From positions 1 to 43,552 of the IMG/VR virus record IMGVR_UViG_3300005264_000012: a stretch of DNA of 43,552 nucleotides, one strand, 5' to 3'. Positions 10,108-16,992 of the stretch are shown in pieces. The stretch is from a virus. Each line of letters opens with the position of its first letter. Positions within the stretch are counted from its first letter, which is position 1. A program made the position numbers and the translations under genes. Below the pieces are notes generated by a model, which searched no databases, was not told the DNA's origin, and saw only the letters and a program-made list of their open reading frames with translations.

Positions 10108-10137
10108 ACAAAGAGGGACCTTCGGGTCTCTTTTTGT
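10108..10137 (+). terminator. Terminator with TTCG tetraloop
   Basis: ACAAAGAGGGACC (10108-10120), loop TTCG, GGTCTCTTTTTGT (10125-10137). The stem pairs fully if G-U is allowed. The C(UUCG)G loop and the T-run are typical of strong intrinsic terminators. Confidence 0.92.
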
Positions 10138-10212
10138 ATTTATAAGACAACCCCTCTAGGAAGAAGCCCTAAATCCCTGTGCTAAAGTTCAGAACATGCT
10201 TTGTCAACTAAA

Positions 10213-10234
10213 GGCACCCACAAGGGACTTGAAC
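10213..10234 (-). other. Short segment resembling a tRNA 3' end (minus strand)
   Basis: On the minus strand this reads GTTCAAGTCCCTTGTGGGTGCC, like a T-loop followed by a 3' acceptor strand. There is no matching T-stem or 5' half nearby, so it is not a tRNA gene. Phage att sites often carry such fragments, but no integrase is present. It may be a relic or chance. Confidence 0.2.
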
Positions 10235-10235
10235 T

Positions 10236-10305
10236 TTTTTTAAAAGAAAATGGAAGATTTTGTAGATATACTTGCTACCATTAACTATTTTCTTACGTTA
10301 ACCCC
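10236..10305 (+). repeat. Upstream regulatory repeat, copy 2 (of 2)
   Basis: Aligns without gaps to 8914-8983, ending at the same distance from the -35 box. The two copies share the T-run/AAAAGAAAA block, the TTGCTAYCATTAACTATTTT block and ACGTYAACCCC, and differ mainly in a 14-bp variable middle. Confidence 0.75.
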
Positions 10306-10334
10306 TTGACAAAATCTCATTACTAGTATATAAT
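10306..10334 (+). promoter_or_regulatory. Early promoter P2 (TTGACA-17-TATAAT)
   Basis: TTGACA at 10306-10311, 17-bp spacer, TATAAT at 10329-10334. The operator-like repeat is GTTAA-CCCC-TTGAC (one mismatch from P1). The -10 box ends 33 bp before the ATG at 10368, the same spacing as P1. Confidence 0.93.
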
Positions 10335-10367
10335 ATTATTAATAAATTAATTATTAATAAATAAATT

Positions 10368-10646
10368 ATGAGAAAACATAGAGATGAATTAGAGGGATTA
10401 GTTGTTGATTATTTAGCAAATGGGGTTGATGCAGGCCAAATTATAGAACTTATAGGCAAAGAAAATAGTGAGGATATATTAATGATATTAGAGGGAGCTG
10501 AAAAAGAATTAGATAATATGGGATTATTGTTGGAAAATGGTTTATTAATTATTGATACAGAGAAAATGACGGATTGGCAAGACGAGCAGTCGGGTAAAAT
10601 TATTAATAAGTATGTGGAGAAGTTAATTCTTCTTGTTAGTTTTTAA
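10368..10646 (+). CDS. Unknown early protein, 92 aa
   Basis: Not recognised. An acidic, helix-rich soluble protein ('LVVDYLANGVDAGQIIELIG', 'MILEGAEKELDNMGLLLENG'). First gene under P2. The start is fixed by the promoter and by a pure A/T leader that ends exactly at the ATG. Short candidate genes follow to 11245, so P2 probably drives a run of small accessory proteins. Confidence 0.78.
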   Translation: MRKHRDELEGLVVDYLANGVDAGQIIELIGKENSEDILMILEGAEKELDNMGLLLENGLLIIDTEKMTDWQDEQSGKIINKYVEKLILLVSF

Positions 10647-10673
10647 TAATTTATTTTAATTTTTAATTATTAT

Positions 10674-10766
10674 AGGAGAAGAGGTGATTCTAAAACCAAA
10701 GAAGCAGAAGAGAAATTTGAAAAAGAAATAGAAAAGTTAGTTGAAGAGGCAAAGGCAGTTTTATAA
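10674..10766 (+). pseudogene. Small ORF lacking a start codon, possible frameshifted remnant
   Basis: The frame from AGG at 10674 to TAA at 10766 gives a strongly coding-like helical peptide ('KTKEAEEKFEKEIEKLVEEA', then KAVL) but has no ATG, GTG or TTG. A GTG at 10684, with AGGAG just upstream, starts a different frame that stops after 15 codons. One indel in the A-rich stretch after this GTG would join the two. Either a decayed gene or a sequence error. Confidence 0.35.
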
Positions 10767-10796
10767 TTTTACAAATAATTTAATTAATTAGAAAGA

Positions 10797-10955
10797 ATGA
10801 TGTATCAAATCATAAGTAATTACCGAAATGGTAAATTCAGTGCAAGGGTGGAGCCACAAGATTATTGGTGTGACCCTATAGGAGGAGAGGAGATTATGGG
10901 GTCTCATATGTCACTTGAGGAGGCAAAAGAAGAAGTTGCAAGCTATAACAGATAG
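10797..10955 (+). CDS. Small unknown protein, 52 aa
   Basis: Not recognised. The peptide begins 'MMYQIISNYRNGKFSARVEP' and continues with 'WCDPIGGEEIMGSHMSLEEA'. Such compact proteins with a YR.GKF..RV opening look like small phage hypotheticals. It follows an A/T leader (TAATTTAATTAATTAG) like the other early genes. Two adjacent ATGs (10797, 10800) could serve as start. A 13-codon ORF with the same kind of leader follows at 11021-11062 and may or may not be translated. Confidence 0.55.
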   Translation: MMYQIISNYRNGKFSARVEPQDYWCDPIGGEEIMGSHMSLEEAKEEVASYNR

Positions 10956-11110
10956 ATTCTCAACATTGTCCATCTACAGGGTGGATAGTGATTGGTAATT
11001 TAATTTATTTGAAAAAAAATATGAATAAGGAAGTGAAAGAAATGAGGAAGTGGAGGACTTAATCTCTCTTATTAATTTAAAAAATTATTATAATTGTAAA
11101 AGAAACAATC

Positions 11111-11245
11111 ATGCAAAATGATCAAACAAAAAAACTTATTGAAGATCTTTTTGGAGAGGATGCAAAGGAATATTTGAAGGGGGATTTACAGGTGGTGGAG
11201 GAATTTCTATTTGTTAAAAATCAATATAAAAATGAACAGTTTTAA
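11111..11245 (+). CDS. Small unknown protein, 44 aa
   Basis: Not recognised. An acidic helical peptide ('QTKKLIEDLFGEDAKEYLKG') with 'EEFLFVKNQYK' at the end. Leader A/T-rich plus AGAAACAATC, similar to that of the gene at 9046. Ends 31 bp before the -35 box of P3, so it closes the P2 unit. Confidence 0.5.
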   Translation: MQNDQTKKLIEDLFGEDAKEYLKGDLQVVEEFLFVKNQYKNEQF

Positions 11246-11276
11246 TAAAAATGAGATAATAGTGGCCGTCAACCCC

Positions 11277-11305
11277 TTGACAAGATTGGGCCAATAGTAT
11301 ATAAT
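11277..11305 (+). promoter_or_regulatory. Early promoter P3 (TTGACA-17-TATAAT)
   Basis: TTGACA at 11277-11282, 17-bp spacer, TATAAT at 11300-11305. Carries the perfect inverted repeat GTCAA-CCCC-TTGAC (11268-11281), as in P1, but lacks the 70-bp upstream repeat. The -10 box ends 32 bp before the ATG at 11338. Drives the replication genes. Confidence 0.93.
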
Positions 11306-11337
11306 CATTTTAGTAATAGTTTTTAGTATTTTAAGTT

Positions 11338-11382
11338 ATGTCAAAATCAACACATGCGCAAGTGATGAGGGATAAGTTTTAA
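11338..11382 (+). CDS. 14-codon leader ORF downstream of P3
   Basis: Starts exactly where a P3 gene should start (same leader type and promoter spacing) but stops after 14 codons, two bases before the ATG of the next gene in another frame. It may be a translated leader coupling ribosomes to the downstream membrane protein, or the remnant of a longer gene. Confidence 0.35.
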   Translation: MSKSTHAQVMRDKF

Positions 11383-11384
11383 TC

Positions 11385-11543
11385 ATGAATAGGAAAGATA
11401 GAGTCAAGATCAATAAAATAAAGGGGCGTATAAGAAGAATATATGACATATATGGAGTAGTGGGATGGGAAAAACAACTGTCCATTGGTTGGTTGGGATT
11501 TGGTATAGTGATTGTTGTAAGTATAATACTTTGTTTGAATTGA
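11385..11543 (+). CDS. Small membrane protein, 52 aa
   Basis: Not recognised. A strongly basic N-terminal half ('NRKDRVKINKIKGRIRRIY') is followed by one membrane helix ('LSIGWLGFGIVIVVSIILCL') at about residues 32-51. The positive-inside rule predicts a cytoplasmic N-terminus. Expressed early from P3, ahead of the replication genes. Single-helix early proteins of this sort include superinfection-exclusion factors and small inhibitors, but nothing here points to one role. Confidence 0.6.
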   Translation: MNRKDRVKINKIKGRIRRIYDIYGVVGWEKQLSIGWLGFGIVIVVSIILCLN

Positions 11544-11622
11544 ATAGAGTATTATACCCACACTTTGGATTTACAATTTCTGAGGTGTTGGTTTAGTATT
11601 TTATTTTTTTATTTATTAAATC

Positions 11623-11856
11623 ATGGAGAAGAAAAAACCATTAGAACGTGATTCAGATTATATTGGGACTGCGGTTTATTACGGTGAGGACGAAAGACTG
11701 ATCAGTTATGTTACATATAAGGTTCGGATTTTCAATGTCAAGGAAGGACGTATAGCAATTAAAATTATAGAGGGTAGTCGAGAGGGGATTGTATTACAGT
11801 ATGATAATATTGGTGTTTTTTTAAATAATTGGAAGAATATTGAAAGTAAATCTTAA
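11623..11856 (+). CDS. Unknown early protein, 77 aa
   Basis: Not recognised. A compact beta-rich sequence ('DYIGTAVYYGEDERLISYVT', 'GRIAIKIIEGSREGIVLQYD') that could be a small SH3- or OB-like barrel (weak inference). Preceded by a long A/T leader with no Shine-Dalgarno. Sits between the small membrane protein and the replication initiator in the P3 unit. Confidence 0.7.
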   Translation: MEKKKPLERDSDYIGTAVYYGEDERLISYVTYKVRIFNVKEGRIAIKIIEGSREGIVLQYDNIGVFLNNWKNIESKS

Positions 11857-11878
11857 TTAATTGATTAATTAAATAATT

Positions 11879-12346
11879 ATGTTATCCAAAACAGAGGTGG
11901 GAATTCTACGGCTTAAATTACAGCGTCTGTATCCTATGAAGGACAGGGATCAATTTAGTGAGACGTCTCTTGCGGAGGAGTTTGATTTGGCAGTTGAGGA
12001 AATGGTTGACTCTATGAGTAAATCACAAAAGAAAAAATATGAGGGAGAGTTCATATTGAAATATAAATTTGACGAATTCTGGGATCTTTACCCAAGAAAA
12101 AAGAGTAAGGGAATTTCAAAAAAGAAATTTGTTCAAAAAATAAATGAGTCAGAAAATCCAGAAAAAGCTTTTCAGATAATTATGAAAGCATTAAGTGATA
12201 TCGTAAATTATGAATGGAAGAATAAAGATCCACAATATATTCCTCATGCGAGTACATGGTTGAATCAAGAGCGATGGAATGATGAGATTGAGATGGGCAA
12301 ATCTAATTTTGATGGAGAGAGAAATGAAGGATATAATGAATGGTAG
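11879..12346 (+). CDS. Phage replication initiator (replisome organiser-like), 155 aa
   Basis: Probably binds the phage origin and recruits the helicase loader encoded next. The C-terminal half carries the signature of many phage replication proteins: 'FDEFWDLYPRKKSKG' followed by 'YIPHASTWLNQERWND' at about residues 63-140. The first 60 residues are helical and may form the DNA-binding part. Such genes often contain the origin within the coding sequence, but I could not identify clear iterons here. It overlaps the loader gene downstream, the classic initiator-loader pair. The family is a confident match by motif; the exact DNA site is unknown. Confidence 0.82.
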   Translation: MLSKTEVGILRLKLQRLYPMKDRDQFSETSLAEEFDLAVEEMVDSMSKSQKKKYEGEFILKYKFDEFWDLYPRKKSKGISKKKFVQKINESENPEKAFQIIMKALSDIVNYEWKNKDPQYIPHASTWLNQERWNDEIEMGKSNFDGERNEGYNEW

Positions 12347-12881
12347 TATAAGTTCACATCAGCAAGTTGTTGAAGTATTAGCAGCAAACTTCTCAATTCC
12401 TCAAAGATTCGTAGGGGTCAATGGCAATGTTGAGCTAGGAAAAACATTGCTCGATAAAGGTTTATTAATTACAGGAGGAGTAGGAACGGGAAAAACTCAT
12501 CTATTAGCACAAGCTATAATAGGGATTGCAGATGTAAAAGACTTGGGAAGTGGAATGAAGATACGGTTTCGAACTTATGGGGAAGTAGCTAGAATGATTA
12601 GAGGTTCAATTGGCAATGGATCATATCAACAAGTTTATAGGCAGCTAGCAACTGAGGATATCTTAATTATGGATGATCTTGGAACTGAGAATAATACAGA
12701 ATTTATGGTGGAATTTTTATATAATATAATTAATGATCGTTATAATAAGATGAAGCCAATTGGAATTACAACCAACCTGGGATCAAGGGATATTATTAAC
12801 ATTTATGGGGAGAGAATAGCTTCACGATTAAATCATATGTGCAGAGTTATCAAGCTAAATGGGGGGGATAGAAGGAAATGA
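12324..12881 (+). CDS. DnaC/IstB-like AAA+ helicase loader
   Basis: 185 aa with this start. Walker A 'GGVGTGKTH' at about residues 52-60, Walker B 'ILIMDDLG' at about 113-120, and a C-terminal 'TTNLGSRDI...GERIASRLNH' sensor/arginine-finger region typical of DnaC-type loaders. It should load the host replicative helicase onto phage DNA, since the phage has no helicase of its own. The ATG at 12324 is preferred because GGAGAG lies 5-10 bp upstream. The frame also has ATGs at 12279, 12312 and 12336. Overlaps the initiator gene by 23 bp. Confidence 0.88.
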   Translation: MKDIMNGSISSHQQVVEVLAANFSIPQRFVGVNGNVELGKTLLDKGLLITGGVGTGKTHLLAQAIIGIADVKDLGSGMKIRFRTYGEVARMIRGSIGNGSYQQVYRQLATEDILIMDDLGTENNTEFMVEFLYNIINDRYNKMKPIGITTNLGSRDIINIYGERIASRLNHMCRVIKLNGGDRRK

Positions 12882-12901
12882 TAAAAAAATACGTAAACCC
12901 C

Positions 12902-12930
12902 TTGACAAGATCAATAAAGTAGTATATAAT
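12902..12930 (+). promoter_or_regulatory. Early promoter P4 (TTGACA-17-TATAAT)
   Basis: TTGACA at 12902-12907, 17-bp spacer, TATAAT at 12925-12930. Operator-like repeat GTAAA-CCCC-TTGAC with one mismatch. The -10 box ends 32 bp before the ATG at 12963. Drives the recombination ATPase unit. Confidence 0.93.
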
Positions 12931-12962
12931 ATACTTATAGATTTAATTCTTAGTAAAAGATA

Positions 12963-13085
12963 ATGACAACAATTTTTAAAGAAAGTGGAAAAAAATATTC
13001 TTATTCATTTAAAGATGAAAAAGAGGCTTGGGAATGGTGTTCTAATCAGAATGTTTTTGACAAAATTGTTGAATGGAAATTGTAA
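12963..13085 (+). CDS. Small unknown protein, 40 aa (first gene under P4)
   Basis: Not recognised. 'TTIFKESGKKYSYSFKDEKE' followed by 'AWEWCSNQNVFDKIVEWKL', a compact alpha/beta peptide rich in aromatics. It sits at the fixed promoter-to-ATG distance seen for P1-P4, which is the main support. Stops 36 bp before the next start. Confidence 0.65.
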   Translation: MTTIFKESGKKYSYSFKDEKEAWEWCSNQNVFDKIVEWKL

Positions 13086-13120
13086 TTTTAAATTATTTTA
13101 TTTTATATGTATGTAAAACT

Positions 13121-14035
13121 ATGATGGCAAAAGGAAAGCAAAAGGCACTGGTGAAGCAAATCAGTGGAGAGGAATTAATAAAGACATTTGGAGCCTCGAC
13201 GGGAAGCAATGTCTCAAAATCAGGGGGTGGATATCCATATATCAACATCCTACAATCTGATAAGCAGGCGGAGAAATTTAGTGATCCTGAGAATATTAAT
13301 ATGAAGGATGATTATGGAAAAATGTATATTAGGAGTCGAAACTCTAATTCAACAAAGGATTTAGTATCAGAAATTAAGGGTACTATTATTAAGGAACAAA
13401 AAGGGAGTGAATTATGGGTGAATGGAGAGCAAGTTTACGCCAAAAGTAATGATACTGCTTCACAGGAAGAGAAGGACAGAGTATTTGGGACGCACAGTGC
13501 TTACCCAACTAATGTGATTAAAATGTTGATTAAATTAGAAGTACCCCAGACACTGGGAAATGGTGAGGAGTATCAGTTTGTGATGGTCACTATTAAAGGA
13601 AGTTCATGGGGTGGATATTTTGATTTAGTTGAAGCTCAAAAAAAATTGGTATTAGAAAGTAATGAAATTGGTGGGGCATTAGATGCAATTCATGTATGTT
13701 TTTGGAATTTGACATTGAAAACCACAAAGATGGAAAAGAATGTAAATGGACAGAAAAGAAAATGGTATGCTTTTGAATTCGGCGTTGAATTGAATTCAAT
13801 AGATAAAGCAAAGGGGTTTATAGGTGATATGGGGGAATCTGAATCAATTGATTTGATACGGATTGGATCTACTAACACAGTGGCGGAGGCTGAGGTGGTG
13901 AATCAATCAAGCGATGCAGAGGTTGAGGGTGCATTTAGTCAGGCGGGGGCGGGAGGTGCTACTCCAAGACAATCTAAAGCTAACGCAGAAGAGGATTATG
14001 AAGAATATAAAGTGATGTCTCAAGACAAGCTTTAA
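13121..14035 (+). CDS. Unknown protein with acidic tail, possible ssDNA-binding role
   Basis: 304 aa from the ATG at 13121 (a second ATG follows at 13124). The frame opens at 13073, but that would overlap the small gene upstream and skip the A/T leader. The core is beta-rich ('GYPYINILQSDKQAEKF', 'YQFVMVTIKGSSWGGYFD', 'KWYAFEFGVELNSIDKAKG') and the last 50 residues are low-complexity, ending acidic ('NAEEDYEEYKVMSQDKL'). An acidic disordered tail plus position directly before an SbcC-like ATPase fits a single-strand binding or recombination mediator protein, but I do not recognise the family. That role is inference from context only. Confidence 0.7.
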   Translation: MMAKGKQKALVKQISGEELIKTFGASTGSNVSKSGGGYPYINILQSDKQAEKFSDPENINMKDDYGKMYIRSRNSNSTKDLVSEIKGTIIKEQKGSELWVNGEQVYAKSNDTASQEEKDRVFGTHSAYPTNVIKMLIKLEVPQTLGNGEEYQFVMVTIKGSSWGGYFDLVEAQKKLVLESNEIGGALDAIHVCFWNLTLKTTKMEKNVNGQKRKWYAFEFGVELNSIDKAKGFIGDMGESESIDLIRIGSTNTVAEAEVVNQSSDAEVEGAFSQAGAGGATPRQSKANAEEDYEEYKVMSQDKL

Positions 14036-14057
14036 TTTAATTTTAATGTAATTTTTA

Positions 14058-15836
14058 ATGAAAATTAAAGGGATAACCCTTACAAATTTTAAAAGCTGTA
14101 GGAGTGGAGAATATAAATTTGGGAAATATAATATAGTTACAGGGGCAAACGGGGTAGGTAAATCAAGTATTCTCGAGGGGATTGTATATGTTTTGACTAA
14201 TAAAACCTCAATGGGGACAACGGGAGTTGATAGGTATATCACAAATGGGAAGTCTAAAATGAGAGTAGATCTTGATATTGAGGGAATTGGAATGGTTACT
14301 CGTGGGATTAATAATGGTAAGGGAGTATTGATGGTGAATGGAGATCAGGTTACTAATAGTAGTTTTGAATCTCGTTATTGTGTAGAGATTAATTATCTTA
14401 TGGGTGCGATATGTCCTGAATATTGGAAATCGATGCTATATGGGGATCGCAGAAAATTAGTAATGGGTCTATTGCCTGAGGTGGATAGGAATGAAGTATT
14501 TGTTAAAATGTTTGATCGTGAGGATTTGCGAGAAAGGTTCCAAATGGAATCTTATGCGGAAGTCAATGCTTCAGTTCGGTCTTTGGAGGGAACTATCCAG
14601 GATAAAAATGGGCGTGTGGCTCAAATTATATCTGAAATTGAGGAAGTAAAGAACGTTGAGGGGGATGAAGTGGAATTTTCTAAGTTAGAGAAGTATCAAG
14701 AGTTGAAGGAGAAAATAGAAAATGAGTCGGTAATTGTTAAGGAATTAGAAAAACTAAAAGTAGAAAAGGAGGAAGAACTACAGATTGATAAAAAGGTTGA
14801 AAAGGCAGTTCAAGATTTATCTGAAAATCAGGAGGAATTGGAGGTACATAGAAGAGAATCAACTGCACTGGAGAATCTAAAAGTGGAACTTGAATTGGGA
14901 ATTGAGAAGACTGGAACGGTGGATAAGATAGAGGCTGTGCTGGACATTACAAATCAAAGGTTAATCCAAATAAGGAAAAATTTGGATAAATGTCCTGTGT
15001 GTGATAAAAAATATAATCCTTCTAAAATGATTAAGGATCTTGAAAGGGAGATAAAAGATTTTGAGATTAAGCTTCAAAAGGCAAAAGGTCAGAGGGATGA
15101 ATTACAAGCAATGGAACTAAAGATTGCTAGCATTGATCATAACATAAGAAAAGCACAAGAGATCATTGATCAATCTGAGAATATAATTGAGTTGGCACAA
15201 GATAGAAAGGAAAAATCTTTGGATCCCGATATAGCTAAATTAACTAAAAGGTTAATTACAGATAATGATCGAGGGGAATATAGTGATCTTGATAAACAAT
15301 ATACAAAATTCAAAGTAGATCAAGGGATTATGAAAGATAAGCAAAAAAGATTAAAGAGATTGAAAGAAGAGGGGCAAGAGAATAAAAAGCAAATAGAGTC
15401 TGATAAAGTAGAGCTAACCAATTTAAAAGTATTATCAGAGGCGTTATCACCTAAAGGGGTGGACGCTGAGATAATTAAAACAAAAACGAAAGTACTTGAG
15501 GGGTATATTGAGCGATATGCTAATGGTGTACGAATCGAAACAATTCAAGATTTAAAATCAGGAACAGGTGTAAAACAAGTATTCAATATAACAAAAATGG
15601 GGGTTAGTGAGAGTCAACTATCTACAGGGGAGAAGATGAAATTGGCAGTAGCATTCTCATTGGGAATTCAAGATTTAGTTAAAAAGCAATTACATAAAAA
15701 TATAAAATTCTTGATGATTGATGATGCTTCATTAATTACTGATACAGATGTATTCTTAAAGGTTATTGGAGATCGGCAATTAATCGTTGTGAAAAATACA
15801 GACAGTAAGGAGGTTGACATTAAAGTACAGTCATAA
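14058..15836 (+). CDS. SbcC/Rad50/RecN-type recombination ATPase
   Basis: 592 aa. Walker A 'GANGVGKSS' at about residues 31-39, a first coiled coil to about 300, a zinc-hook-like 'CPVCDKKY' at about 313, a second coiled coil to about 450, the ABC signature 'LSTGEKM' at about 522 and Walker B 'KFLMIDDAS' at about 550. This is the SMC-like ATPase layout used for DNA end processing and repair. Phage versions usually partner an SbcD/gp47 nuclease. None is visible here, but a RecB-type nuclease is encoded at 19102. Pure A/T leader. Shorter than cellular SbcC (about 1000 aa), as usual in phages. Confidence 0.88.
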   Translation: MKIKGITLTNFKSCRSGEYKFGKYNIVTGANGVGKSSILEGIVYVLTNKTSMGTTGVDRYITNGKSKMRVDLDIEGIGMVTRGINNGKGVLMVNGDQVTNSSFESRYCVEINYLMGAICPEYWKSMLYGDRRKLVMGLLPEVDRNEVFVKMFDREDLRERFQMESYAEVNASVRSLEGTIQDKNGRVAQIISEIEEVKNVEGDEVEFSKLEKYQELKEKIENESVIVKELEKLKVEKEEELQIDKKVEKAVQDLSENQEELEVHRRESTALENLKVELELGIEKTGTVDKIEAVLDITNQRLIQIRKNLDKCPVCDKKYNPSKMIKDLEREIKDFEIKLQKAKGQRDELQAMELKIASIDHNIRKAQEIIDQSENIIELAQDRKEKSLDPDIAKLTKRLITDNDRGEYSDLDKQYTKFKVDQGIMKDKQKRLKRLKEEGQENKKQIESDKVELTNLKVLSEALSPKGVDAEIIKTKTKVLEGYIERYANGVRIETIQDLKSGTGVKQVFNITKMGVSESQLSTGEKMKLAVAFSLGIQDLVKKQLHKNIKFLMIDDASLITDTDVFLKVIGDRQLIVVKNTDSKEVDIKVQS

Positions 15837-15865
15837 TTTATATATTAATATAAGGAAACAAAAAA

Positions 15866-16183
15866 ATGAAGAAAGAAAAGAAAAAGAAAGAAGATGTGTT
15901 TTCTATTCAGCAGGTTGCTGATTTACACAAAGACATTTCTTATGATGTTATCTATGAGCAGGCAAGGGCAGGTAAGCTTAGTATTATTACGAAAAAGCAA
16001 GGAAAGAAGACTATGTATTTCTTTCATGGGGATTTGGTTAGACGTTCTCTAATTGATGGATTTAAAGTTCTTAAACTTGATTATGAGGGATTGATGTTAC
16101 CACGGGAGTTGCCTCGAAAAGAGGTGGTGCAGGATTTGGGGGAAATCCCAGGAAGTGGTAAAAATGTAGTAAGTAATTATTAA
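15866..16183 (+). CDS. HTH-domain protein, 105 aa
   Basis: Lysine-rich start, then a winged-helix/excisionase-like HTH segment 'FSIQQVADLHKDISYDVIYE' followed by 'QARAGKLSIITKKQGKKTMY', which matches the helix-turn-helix plus wing pattern of MerR/Xis-type DNA-binding proteins. It could be a regulator of the early promoters or a DNA architectural protein. No integrase is present, so a true excisionase role is unlikely. Leader AT-rich with AAGGAAAC about 15 bp upstream. Confidence 0.68.
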   Translation: MKKEKKKKEDVFSIQQVADLHKDISYDVIYEQARAGKLSIITKKQGKKTMYFFHGDLVRRSLIDGFKVLKLDYEGLMLPRELPRKEVVQDLGEIPGSGKNVVSNY

Positions 16184-16205
16184 TTATTAATTATTAATCA
16201 AAATA

Positions 16206-16268
16206 ATGCTAAGGACTGAATATAATATACCAGAGGCATATATTTTGCACAAGTATATTCATGTTTAA
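16206..16268 (+). CDS. 20-codon ORF, first of a coupled micro-cluster
   Basis: Short ORF after an A/T leader of the early type. Its TAA overlaps the ATG of the next small ORF (TAATG). Translation is plausible only because of that coupling; the peptide itself shows no motif. Confidence 0.3.
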   Translation: MLRTEYNIPEAYILHKYIHV

Positions 16269-16363
16269 TGCGGAGTTGTGATAATTGTTTAGCTTATTTT
16301 TTTCAAAGGTGTTATGAAGAACCTCAGAAAGGGGATGCAGCAGTTGGTCAAAGGAGAGGCTAG
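16268..16363 (+). CDS. 31-aa Cys-containing small protein
   Basis: Begins in a TAATG overlap. Contains 'MRSCDNCLAYFFQRC', so C4, C7 and C15 could form part of a metal site. Stops with TAG one base before the ATG at 16365. The coupling on both sides and the CxxC argue for a real tiny gene, but evidence is limited. Confidence 0.4.
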   Translation: MRSCDNCLAYFFQRCYEEPQKGDAAVGQRRG

Positions 16364-16364
16364 G

Positions 16365-16706
16365 ATGTCTTCCCATAGAAGGGTGATGGACATTTTGCAA
16401 GGGGAAAGGGATTATGTAGATTTACCCGACCCAATAAAAGAATGGGAAGAGTTTAACAGTTATCTAAGAGAAAAAAATTTGGTCTTTTGTGAGAATGAAT
16501 ATTGGATATTGATTAAAAATAGTTATATTGATGATCAGCATGTATTGTTTTGTAAATTGCCTTTCTCTTCAGTTTATGAAATTAATAATGACATGATGAA
16601 GGCAATGTTAGATATCTTAGGCCCATACGGTTGTTATCATTGGTATATTAATGCCTGTAAAGACAGATCGGTTCCTAATAGATTACATATACATATAAAG
16701 TTATGA
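16365..16706 (+). CDS. HIT-like (histidine triad) protein with altered motif, 113 aa
   Basis: The C-terminal half follows the HIT pattern: 'DDQHVLFCKLPFSSVYEI', then 'YINACKDRSVPNRLHIHIKL', close to the N-x-G-x(5)-V-x-HLHxHxx core of HIT hydrolases/transferases. The first triad His is replaced (NRL for HL) and the last is absent, so catalysis is doubtful. The ATG at 16365 is favoured by a strong Shine-Dalgarno (AAAGGAGAGG) and by coupling to the ORF ending at 16363. An in-frame ATG at 16314 would add 17 basic residues. Possibly a nucleotide-binding protein. Function not assigned. Confidence 0.58.
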   Translation: MSSHRRVMDILQGERDYVDLPDPIKEWEEFNSYLREKNLVFCENEYWILIKNSYIDDQHVLFCKLPFSSVYEINNDMMKAMLDILGPYGCYHWYINACKDRSVPNRLHIHIKL

Positions 16707-16882
16707 ATGACACAGTTGTTAATTTTTGGTTATAGAATAATGAAAAGATTCATACTCGGGCTAATGCTAAAATATATAACTTTCGAGATAATAGGTCTAG
16801 ACCAGGGGGGGATGGAAAGACGATGCTATACCGTGCGCTAAGGAAGGTGTGTGGGAGAATGCAGAAGATCAGGTTGGAATAA
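16703..16882 (+). pseudogene. 60-codon ORF interrupted by one in-frame TAG
   Basis: The ATG overlaps the stop of the HIT-like gene (ATGA). The frame gives ten residues, a TAG at 16733-16735, then 48 more sense codons ('GGDGKTMLYRALRKVCGRMQ' near the end) to TAA at 16882. The coupling and the coding-like second half suggest a real gene broken by one nonsense change, or one read through at the amber codon. TAG is a normal stop elsewhere (for example 8846, 17676, 34786), so general recoding is excluded. Confidence 0.45.
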
Positions 16883-16901
16883 TTGTTAAATGGAGGAGTA
16901 G

Positions 16902-16961
16902 ATGAATAGTTATCAATTTAAATGGATAGGTAGACATTATCCTTCTCTATTCGGTTGTTAG
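16902..16961 (+). CDS. 19-codon ORF with strong Shine-Dalgarno
   Basis: GGAGGAG sits 4 bp before the ATG, the best ribosome site in the early block, yet the ORF 'MNSYQFKWIGRHYPSLFGC' is only 19 codons. Could be a micro-protein or a leader peptide ahead of the pentapeptide gene. Confidence 0.35.
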   Translation: MNSYQFKWIGRHYPSLFGC

Positions 16962-16992
16962 TATTTTAATTATTAGTTATTAATTATTAATT

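Noticed and set aside
9391-10235. tRNA genes in the low-coding segment
   Set aside because: I found no complete cloverleaf on either strand, only one isolated 3'-end-like 22-mer.
15866-16183. True excisionase, implying a temperate phage
   Set aside because: The protein has an Xis/MerR-like HTH, but there is no integrase anywhere on the closed circle and no divergent repressor region.
16733-16735. Genome-wide TAG (or TGA) recoding
   Set aside because: TAG ends clear genes (8846, 12346, 17676, 34786) and TGA ends many (3064, 19105, 26115), so the standard code holds.
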